From Candidatus Omnitrophota bacterium (GTDB lineage Bacteria; Omnitrophota; Gorgyraeia; Zapsychrales; Zapsychraceae), in assembly GCA_030634235.1 (NCBI GenBank), contig DAOWBD010000005.1, positions 1 to 17,173 on the forward strand: a stretch of 17,173 bases of DNA, written 5' to 3'. Each line of letters opens with the position of its first letter. Within the stretch, counting starts at the first letter, position 1. Both the position numbers and the translations under genes were made by a program. The notes below the pieces were generated by a model. That model searched no databases, had not been told where the DNA came from, and worked only from the letters and a program-made list of their open reading frames with translations. Positions 1-5,700 of the stretch are shown here, in pieces.

Positions 1-444
1 CTCAATAAGTTCAACAGATCTGGCTCCCGCACGTTCACCCGAATCGCGAACCGCACGTCTCTCCACCGCCGTAATCCCGGAAGGAACGGCAATCACCATC
101 GCCGGGCTTAATAGTTTTTTGCGCCCATGAACCTTACGGATAAAATATTTCAACATCGCTTCGGTGATCTCAAAATCCGAAATAACCCCATCTTTCATCG
201 GTCGGATCGCGATAATATTGCCGGGCGTGCGACCCAACATCTTTTTCGCCTCTTCACCGACAGCAACTACCCGATTAGTATCTTTTTCAATAGCGACAAC
301 AGAAGGTTCGCAAAGGACAACCCCTTCTCCTTTGACAAAAACCAGCGTTGTGGCTGTCCCCAAGTCAATGCCGATATCATTGGAGAACAATCCGAGAACA
401 TAATTAAAGAATTTTCGTAAGATTTTAAAGATTTTTTGTAACAT
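1..444 (-). CDS. mreB: Rod-shape-determining actin homologue MreB, N-terminal 148 residues (runs off left edge)
   Basis: MreB is the bacterial actin that forms membrane-bound filaments and directs lateral cell-wall synthesis. Visible are the phosphate-1 loop IGIDLGTATTLVFVKG near residues 24-39, then EPSVVAIEKDTNRVVAVGEEAKKMLGRTPGNI and IRPMKDGVISDFEITEAMLKYF, all standard MreB sequence, ending in AVPSGITAVERRAVRDSGERAGA. The first ~22 residues (MLQKIFKILRKFFNYVLGLF) are longer than usual and look like an amphipathic, basic membrane-binding helix. The ATG at 444 has an AAAGGGAA ribosome-binding site about 6 nt upstream, and 148 codons remain open to base 1. The C-terminal half is missing because of the window edge. 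It is separated from the upstream aroA by a hairpin, so it probably has its own promoter in 445-525, although I see no clear -35/-10 there. Confidence 0.95.
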   Translation of the reverse strand, partial: MLQKIFKILRKFFNYVLGLFSNDIGIDLGTATTLVFVKGEGVVLCEPSVVAIEKDTNRVVAVGEEAKKMLGRTPGNIIAIRPMKDGVISDFEITEAMLKYFIRKVHGRKKLLSPAMVIAVPSGITAVERRAVRDSGERAGARSVELIE

Positions 445-525
445 AAGTATTCCCTTTGGGTTAAATCCGTAAGAAAATTGGCGGAAGTAATTGAATAAAT
501 TCTCGGATAATAATATATGAAAAGG

Positions 526-569
526 AAATGCCTGTCAAACGATTTCTAATTCCCCACTGACAGGCATTT
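526..569 (-). terminator. 12-bp perfect inverted repeat between aroA and mreB, possible terminator
   Basis: AAATGCCTGTCA (526-537) is perfectly complementary to TGACAGGCATTT (558-569) around a 20-nt loop. Read on the minus strand the stem is followed by TTT-CC-TTTT, and on the plus strand by TTTGTTTT, so it could work in either direction. It sits 48 nt after the aroA stop and 81 nt before the mreB start, where a terminator for the aroA transcript is expected. The loop is long for a classical intrinsic terminator, so a protein-binding palindrome remains possible. Confidence 0.55.
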
Positions 570-616
570 GTTTTATATAAGTGAGATAAATATTATAAAT
601 AAAAAGGCAGGGTCTT

Positions 617-1912
617 TTATCTCTTGCGGACCACAGCACGAATCATCTTGAAATGCCGGACAAAATCCGGATAAGACTTGTTCGTACATTCTATATCGCT
701 GATGCGGACACCAATTTTCAATCCTAGAACAGCAAATGCCATCGCTAGCCGGTGATCCTTATGAGGGTCCAATAAGCAGTCATTCTTATATTCGTCTCGG
801 GGCTCGATGATAAGCTCATCCTTTTTTTCAGTGATCTTTGCCCCCACTTTTAGAAGCTCTGTTCTCAGGTCCGTAATGCGGTCAGATTCCTTGACCCGTG
901 CATGGCCGATGTTATACAACCGTGTCCGTCCGCGCGCAAAAAGCGCAAGAACCGTCATGATCGGGACTAGATCGGGACAATCCTTCAGAGAAAAATCACC
1001 GCCGGCTAATTCAAACGGCCCTTTGACCTGTATCGATTTAGATGTCTTGTAAAGATTAGCACCCATCCGGTCGAGAAAGGAAAAAATATGGCCATCCGCC
1101 TGAACCAGATCATCTCTGAGATTGCCGTTAAGCGTCACCTCAGAATTATTGAGCACTGCCGCGGCCATGAGAAAAGCGGCTAAGCCATAGTCAGAAGGAA
1201 CCGCGAAATTCTTTAGCCCCTTGAATTCCTGTTTTCCTTTGATCTGATAGTTCCTGATCCCTCTTCTACCAATCTTGACCCCACTCTGCTCAAGAATCTG
1301 GCAGGTCATTGTAATATAGTCCGTCGAGACCAAGCGCCTTCCCTCCAATGTTAAGCGGGTATCCTGCTGAAGTTGCGGAGACGCGATCAACAGCGCCGAG
1401 ACAAACTGGGAACTCAAACTTCCGTCGATCGTAACATTGCCTCCGCGTAACGTGCCGCCTTTAAGATGAATGGGAATGCTTTCGTCTTTCCCCTGCCCTT
1501 TGATATTGACTCCCATCGCGCGCAGAGTTTTCGTCAAAAACAGGTTTGGTCGCCCGCGCAAAGTTCCTTCGCCGATAACAAGAGAATTCTTTCCGCACAA
1601 AGCAAGAAGCGGCAAGAGAAACCGCAAGACCGTTCCGGATTCCTTAACACTTATCCTTGAAAGCTGGGGTCTTTGTTTATTGGCAACGATCGTCCAATAT
1701 GACATCAAACCCTTTCTCACTTCCTTCACTTGGGCCCCTAAAGATTTTATGACGCGCACCGCAGCCTTGGCATCATCGCAATTGGAAGGATCAATAATCG
1801 TGGAGGTTCCGCCGCACGCGGCGATCATGAAAGCGCGGATCGAATAGGACTTCGACGCCGGAAGACGGATTTTCCCTTTTAAAAAGAATGCGGATTTAAC
1901 GGTAAGGATCAT
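617..1912 (-). CDS. aroA: 3-phosphoshikimate 1-carboxyvinyltransferase (EPSP synthase)
   Basis: Cytoplasmic enzyme that joins shikimate-3-phosphate and phosphoenolpyruvate to form EPSP, the sixth step of chorismate synthesis. At 431 aa it is full length for the family. The substrate-binding LPASKSYSIRAF is at 17-28 (Lys21, Ser22, Arg26), KESGTVLRFLLPL at 90-102, DGSLSSQFVSALL near 163-175, DCPDLVP with the catalytic Asp at 314, KESDRI (Glu342, Arg345), KDHRLAMA at 385-392 and NKSYPDF with Lys412. The glycine-loop reads ESGT where class I enzymes usually have NAGT or NSGT. The ATG shares its first base with the TAA of the upstream coiled-coil gene (TAATG). No Shine-Dalgarno is visible, so translation is probably coupled to that gene and both use the promoter at 2941-2968. 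Confidence 0.95.
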   Translation of the reverse strand: MILTVKSAFFLKGKIRLPASKSYSIRAFMIAACGGTSTIIDPSNCDDAKAAVRVIKSLGAQVKEVRKGLMSYWTIVANKQRPQLSRISVKESGTVLRFLLPLLALCGKNSLVIGEGTLRGRPNLFLTKTLRAMGVNIKGQGKDESIPIHLKGGTLRGGNVTIDGSLSSQFVSALLIASPQLQQDTRLTLEGRRLVSTDYITMTCQILEQSGVKIGRRGIRNYQIKGKQEFKGLKNFAVPSDYGLAAFLMAAAVLNNSEVTLNGNLRDDLVQADGHIFSFLDRMGANLYKTSKSIQVKGPFELAGGDFSLKDCPDLVPIMTVLALFARGRTRLYNIGHARVKESDRITDLRTELLKVGAKITEKKDELIIEPRDEYKNDCLLDPHKDHRLAMAFAVLGLKIGVRISDIECTNKSYPDFVRHFKMIRAVVRKR

Positions 1913-2892
1913 TATTTCGTTTTGACTTGGTCGTCTTTTTTAACCCCTTTGATCGAAAACGGCGGAATCAGATCGGCCGCGGCCATCTCGGGCTGAAGCC
2001 GCGTTATTCTAAGATCACCGACATAGTCTTTATCACGGTAGACGGATAAAATATCGCCGATCTCAATACCATCCATTTCTCCTAGGCTGACAATAACAAA
2101 CTCTGTTTCGATATCAACGCTCAATACGCGCCCTTCCGAATCCCGGTCGAAAACAATCACAGGCTTCTCAATGACCGGCTTCTTCTGAACATCAGGGATC
2201 CGCTTGCTATTCATAGCCTCCCCGGGAATAACAACGATTTCTTCTAACTCGACGCCAAAGCTCGTGCCCCGCCCGTCCGTGCCCTCATCAAACCCGTAAT
2301 CCTCTTCTTCAGGAACCTCTATGTAAACGATCTCATCTTTGATGGCCCGCTGTTGCGTCGCCGCCTTTTTTTCTAATTCCAACATCTCATCTTGCTTCTG
2401 CTTATAAAGCTTGCTTAATTTTTGAGAGCGCTTCCTTTCCGCTTTCAATTCCACCTCTACTGCCTCGATCTTCTGCTCTGAAATCTCTATATTCGCCGTC
2501 AGCTTTTCCTGCATTTTTTCTTTCGCCTCCAGCTCTTTGGCAATCTCCTCTTTATCCAAAAGGATCTCCTCAATTTGCTCCTGCAGGGCAACCGTCTCGA
2601 TCTTCATCTCTTCGCGCAATCCTTTTTCAAGCTCCAGTTCATCGGACATGTCATTGACCCGATCGTCGGCCTCTTTATTTTTCTCCTGAAGGAGAAAATT
2701 CTGCTTTTTGATCTCCTTGAGATTTTCTTCCAGTTCGGTTTTTTCGGACTGAAACTCTTCCAACGTTGTTTCGGCTAATTTGCGCCGCTCGGTCTCTTGC
2801 TGGAAGAAGAACAGTGAAATCGCCGTTAAAGAAATGAGAAGAATGGCGATAATAACTAAGAATATCGTTAAGACTTTTCCTGAAGAGTTCAT
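1912..2892 (-). CDS. Membrane-anchored coiled-coil protein with small C-terminal beta domain, unknown function
   Basis: I do not recognise this gene. The product starts with a short basic stretch and one strong transmembrane segment (about residues 8-30). About 150 residues of uninterrupted E/K/Q-rich heptad sequence follow (about 34-188), then an acidic linker (PEEEDYGFDEGTDGRG) and a compact C-terminal domain (about 240-320). That domain contains FVIVSLGEMDGIEIGDILSVYRDKDYVGDLRI, a pattern seen in small beta-barrel domains of envelope proteins such as FlgT-C-like modules. Single-pass helix, coiled coil and beta domain give the same overall topology as MreC, but I see no MreC signature. An in-frame GTG lies two codons upstream at 2898, but AGGAA is directly against it and 6 nt from the ATG at 2892, so the ATG is chosen (326 aa). 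It probably acts at the inner membrane or periplasm. It is co-transcribed with aroA. Confidence 0.75.
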   Translation of the reverse strand: MNSSGKVLTIFLVIIAILLISLTAISLFFFQQETERRKLAETTLEEFQSEKTELEENLKEIKKQNFLLQEKNKEADDRVNDMSDELELEKGLREEMKIETVALQEQIEEILLDKEEIAKELEAKEKMQEKLTANIEISEQKIEAVEVELKAERKRSQKLSKLYKQKQDEMLELEKKAATQQRAIKDEIVYIEVPEEEDYGFDEGTDGRGTSFGVELEEIVVIPGEAMNSKRIPDVQKKPVIEKPVIVFDRDSEGRVLSVDIETEFVIVSLGEMDGIEIGDILSVYRDKDYVGDLRITRLQPEMAAADLIPPFSIKGVKKDDQVKTK

Positions 2893-2940
2893 GGTCACTT
2901 CCTAGAATAGTAACATTAGAAGGCTATAGACGTTATCCTT

Positions 2941-2968
2941 ATTATAATTAAAAATGTGGACAAGTAAA
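2941..2968 (-). promoter_or_regulatory. Sigma-70-type promoter for coiled-coil/aroA unit
   Basis: On the minus strand TTTACT (2963-2968) is followed after 16 nt by a perfect TATAAT (2941-2946). The gene start at 2892 lies 48 nt downstream of the -10 box. The stretch 2893-3027 contains no gene, and I see no convincing terminator for the upstream rluD-like gene. Confidence 0.6.
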
Positions 2969-3027
2969 GTTTCTTGTATGATTTCTTACCGGGTTTTCAA
3001 GATCGCGGGACATAATCCGCAAAAAAA

Positions 3028-3933
3028 CTATAGCCCAACCTTTGAAAAGAATTCCCGCGGCGGCCGCGAGGAAAACTCCAGATATTTTTTCGTTTGCGGA
3101 TGGCAAAAACCGATCGCCTGCGCGTGCAGGGCGAGCCTCGGAAAACTGTTTGCCTTCCCGTATTTATCATCGCCTAGTATCGAATGCTTCAGATACGCCA
3201 TGTGGACCCGAAGCTGATGGGTCCGTCCGGTTTTGGGAAATAGCGCAACAAGTGTCACCCCCTTCTCCCTCTTGATCACGCGGTAAAAAGTCGTCGATTC
3301 TTTGGCGCTGTCGTCGAATTGCACCGATTTCTTTTCTCGATGCCGCGGATGCCGCCCGATCGGGACATCGATAACGCCTTCATCAAACTCGATCTCCCCT
3401 TCAACCAGGGCAATATACTTTTTCTTGATCTCGCGACGTGCAAATTGCTTGGCTAATTTTGTATGCGTGATATTATCTTTGGCGACCAACAGCAGCCCTG
3501 ACGTTTCTTTGTCTAAACGGTGAACGATGCCGGGACGCATTTCCTCATTGACCTGTGATAACTTCACCGAGTGATGCAGCAAGGCATTGACCAGCGTGCC
3601 GGTATAACATCCTTGCGCCGGGTGCACCACCATGCCCCGGGGCTTATTGACAACGATCAAATAATCATCTTCATAAAAAATATCTAAAGGAATATTCTCA
3701 GGCTGGATATATTGCGGCGTCAAAAAATCCTTTGGGATCTCGACGTGAATATCATCGCTCGTAACAACTCTGTGATGAGATTTGACCGTTGTTTCATTGA
3801 CGCGGACATGACCGAAGTCGATCAGTTTTTGAACAAAAGTCCGGGAAGGAATATCGGGAAGAACCTGCGTGAGAAAAACATCGAGCCGCAGATGATCATG
3901 CGCTTCATCGACTTTAAGAGTATGCATCGCCAC
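3028..3933 (-). CDS. RluA/RluD-family pseudouridine synthase with S4 domain
   Basis: Converts specific uridines in RNA (for RluD, in helix 69 of 23S rRNA) to pseudouridine. Residues about 15-65 form an S4 RNA-binding domain (RLDVFLTQVL, then FVQKLIDFGHVRVNETTVK). The catalytic domain contains VVNKPRGMVVHPAQG and the signature GIVHRLDKETSGLLLVAK with the nucleophile Asp141, then GRTHQLRVHMAYLKHSILGDDKYG. Its 301 aa match the family. The product is closest in layout to RluD, but the exact target site cannot be read from sequence. The start is GTG at 3933, 7 nt after GAGGGG, which overlaps the lgt stop codon. The ATG two codons later (3927) is 13 nt from it. It is the last gene of the yggS-to-rluD operon, 11 nt after lgt. 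Confidence 0.9.
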   Translation of the reverse strand: MAMHTLKVDEAHDHLRLDVFLTQVLPDIPSRTFVQKLIDFGHVRVNETTVKSHHRVVTSDDIHVEIPKDFLTPQYIQPENIPLDIFYEDDYLIVVNKPRGMVVHPAQGCYTGTLVNALLHHSVKLSQVNEEMRPGIVHRLDKETSGLLLVAKDNITHTKLAKQFARREIKKKYIALVEGEIEFDEGVIDVPIGRHPRHREKKSVQFDDSAKESTTFYRVIKREKGVTLVALFPKTGRTHQLRVHMAYLKHSILGDDKYGKANSFPRLALHAQAIGFCHPQTKKYLEFSSRPPREFFSKVGL

Positions 3934-3944
3934 AAGAAAACCCC

Positions 3945-4862
3945 TCAGAGAGAATCTTCCGGATTAGAATGCTTGATCAGCATGACATAAGCAAAAATAA
4001 ACGCGAACATTAGAATGCCGGCGCAAACGAACTGAAAGATGCTGAATCCGAAAAAGAAAATCTTATGATCCGCCCGGAAGAACTCCACGCCAAACCTCAA
4101 GGCCGACGACAGAATAAGATACGAAGCAAAAACAAGGCCGGGGATCGATGACGACCGCTGGTATCGCTTGAGAATAAGAAAAATAACAAAAAGCCCGCCG
4201 GCAAGATAAAGCTGGGTCGGATGCAAATACGCATTGTGGACGGGAAAATAAATGCCCCCCTCAACCGGCTTGCCGTAACAGCAGCCGTTCAAAAAACATC
4301 CAATCCTCCCGATCGACTGGCCGAGCGCGAGATAAGGCGCGCACAGGTCAAGCATATCGGGAAGAAATAATTTTCTCTTTTTGATTAACGATGCCCCCGA
4401 CATCGCCCCGAGGATCAATCCTCCCTGCCAGGCCAGGCCGCCGTTCTGGATCATAATGATCTCATTGGGATTGGCGAGAAAAAAACGGTAATTGAGCAGA
4501 ATATAAAAAAGACGCGCCCCGAGGATCCCGCCTACGATCGCCCAGAAAACAAGATCAAAAATAATATCAGTCTTTATGCCCTTCCGGCGCGCGTCACGGG
4601 CGAGCATCGAAGTGCAAACGACAACAGCAATCGCTAGCATTAATCCGTAAGAATAGATCGTGACAGACGTCAGCAAGGGGATCATCGACAAAACGGAAAG
4701 AAAAACTGTCCAGAAAAGAACAGCAATAACAAGGGGTCTCTTGATACGCCCGAGGAGAGCCGCGACAAACAGAACCGCAGCACCCGCCCCGACGATCGTC
4801 GCAACGACCACCGCATACGTGGAAATACTCAAAGGCCCTATTTTGCAGATAATCGAAAACAT
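3945..4862 (-). CDS. lgt: Prolipoprotein diacylglyceryl transferase with extended N-terminus
   Basis: Integral inner-membrane enzyme that transfers diacylglycerol from phosphatidylglycerol to the lipobox cysteine, the first step of lipoprotein maturation; LspA, encoded just upstream, does the second. Conserved parts are SYGLMLAIA at 71-79, LGARLFYILLNY, GGLAWQGGL (141-149), GQSIGRIGCFLNGCCYGKP with Arg186 (E. coli Arg143 equivalent), HPTQLYLAGG at 214-223 and ALRFGVEFFRAD with Arg256. Gln146 replaces the His103 of E. coli, a position that varies in the family. The region before SYGLM is about 70 residues instead of the usual 20-30. It begins with its own Lgt-start-like sequence (IGPLSISTYAVVVATIVG), so the first helix looks duplicated. 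The start at 4862 overlaps lspA by 25 nt and lacks a clear ribosome-binding site. A later ATG (4685, residue 60) would give a conventional length. Confidence 0.93.
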   Translation of the reverse strand: MFSIICKIGPLSISTYAVVVATIVGAGAAVLFVAALLGRIKRPLVIAVLFWTVFLSVLSMIPLLTSVTIYSYGLMLAIAVVVCTSMLARDARRKGIKTDIIFDLVFWAIVGGILGARLFYILLNYRFFLANPNEIIMIQNGGLAWQGGLILGAMSGASLIKKRKLFLPDMLDLCAPYLALGQSIGRIGCFLNGCCYGKPVEGGIYFPVHNAYLHPTQLYLAGGLFVIFLILKRYQRSSSIPGLVFASYLILSSALRFGVEFFRADHKIFFFGFSIFQFVCAGILMFAFIFAYVMLIKHSNPEDSL

Positions 4863-5320
4863 TTAAAAGCAATCATGATTGCGCCGACAGTGATCGCACT
4901 ATCGGCAATGTTAAAGACTGGCCAAACACGAAAATCGATAAAGTCAATGACGTGACCGTAGACAATGCGGTCGATCAGATTCCCGGTCGCGCCGCCTAAT
5001 ATCAGAGAAAACGAAACGATATAAACCCGGCTCAAGGCTTCATTGTTCTGCCGATAGTAATAAAGATTGAACGCCAAAAGAAAGATCGCGATAACCGGGA
5101 TCACAATGAACACGATGCCCTGATCCTTGAAGAAACCAAAAGCAATGCCCGTATTGTACACGAGCGTCATATGCAGGACATTCCGGATGATCGGCAGTGA
5201 TTCGCCAAAACTGAGCAGCTCGGAAAAGAATAATTTCGTGACCCGGTCAACAATAACAACAGAAAATGTTGTGGTCAGTGCAAAAAAAATGTCGAACTGC
5301 GACCGTGTCAAATCCTTCAT
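4838..5320 (-). CDS. lspA: Lipoprotein signal peptidase (signal peptidase II)
   Basis: Four-helix inner-membrane aspartyl protease that cleaves the signal peptide of diacylglyceryl-modified prolipoproteins. The 160-aa product has the family motifs VVIVDRVTKLFF (21-32), VYNTGIAFGFF (54-64), GGATGNLIDRIVYGHVIDFIDF (109-130) and PVFNIADSAI (134-143). The expected catalytic aspartates are Asp126 and Asp140. The hydrophobic stretches fit four membrane segments. The ATG overlaps the stop of the upstream dksA-like gene as ATGA, with no distinct Shine-Dalgarno, so translation is likely coupled. The ileS-lspA neighbourhood is ancient and widespread in bacteria. Here a DksA-like gene sits between them and lgt follows, bringing both lipoprotein-processing enzymes into one operon. 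Confidence 0.95.
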   Translation of the reverse strand: MKDLTRSQFDIFFALTTTFSVVIVDRVTKLFFSELLSFGESLPIIRNVLHMTLVYNTGIAFGFFKDQGIVFIVIPVIAIFLLAFNLYYYRQNNEALSRVYIVSFSLILGGATGNLIDRIVYGHVIDFIDFRVWPVFNIADSAITVGAIMIAFKCFRLSAK

Positions 5321-5700
5321 TTTGCCGTTTCAATCTTTTCCTGGCATTTGAGGCAGGTTTCGGTGTATGGAAGCGCTTTGAGACGCGCGCTCGGGATAGA
5401 CTTTTCGCATTCCACACAGGCACCGAAAGATTTTTCTTCAATACGTTTAAGGGCCTGCTCAATCTTGTTAAGCACTTCCCGTTCGCTTGAGGCAAGGCCT
5501 AAATTAAATTCGCGATCATACATGTCCGTGGCAACGTCGGCCATATGCAAAACATGCCCCGAAATATCGCCTGAATCGCCGTTTTGTGATCCGGGATCTT
5601 TCGACATGTTCGTGATATCGTGTAGAAAACTTTCTTTAAGTTTCAACAAAAGTTTTTTATAGTAGTCTAATTTTTTCTTGTCTAAATTCTTTGTGGGCAT
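5317..5700 (-). CDS. TraR/DksA-family zinc-finger protein
   Basis: Predicted small regulator of the DksA/TraR family, whose members reach into the RNA polymerase secondary channel with a coiled-coil tip. The 127-aa product has a basic helical N-terminus (residues 5-30), a second helix (about 60-92) and a C4 zinc finger, Cys95-x2-Cys98-x17-Cys116-x2-Cys119, followed by a short tail. This spacing and the RLKALPYTETCLKCQ segment are typical. The coiled-coil tip reads DVATDMYDRE, so the aspartates are present but not in the exact DPADRA form of E. coli DksA. It resembles the shorter YteA/TraR-like branch, so the symbol dksA is not assigned. The track of open codons continues 13 codons upstream, but AAAGGAG lies 8 nt before the ATG at 5700, which also overlaps the ileS stop as TAATG. 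That decides the start. Confidence 0.88.
   Translation of the reverse strand: MPTKNLDKKKLDYYKKLLLKLKESFLHDITNMSKDPGSQNGDSGDISGHVLHMADVATDMYDREFNLGLASSEREVLNKIEQALKRIEEKSFGACVECEKSIPSARLKALPYTETCLKCQEKIETAK

Noticed and set aside
127..420. Two plus-strand reading frames of 79-97 codons
   Set aside because: They lie opposite the mreB coding region, whose minus-strand translation shows clear MreB motifs.
4420..4445. Lgt inactive because His103 (E. coli) is replaced by Gln146
   Set aside because: This position is known to vary among Lgt proteins, and the essential arginines and other motifs are intact.
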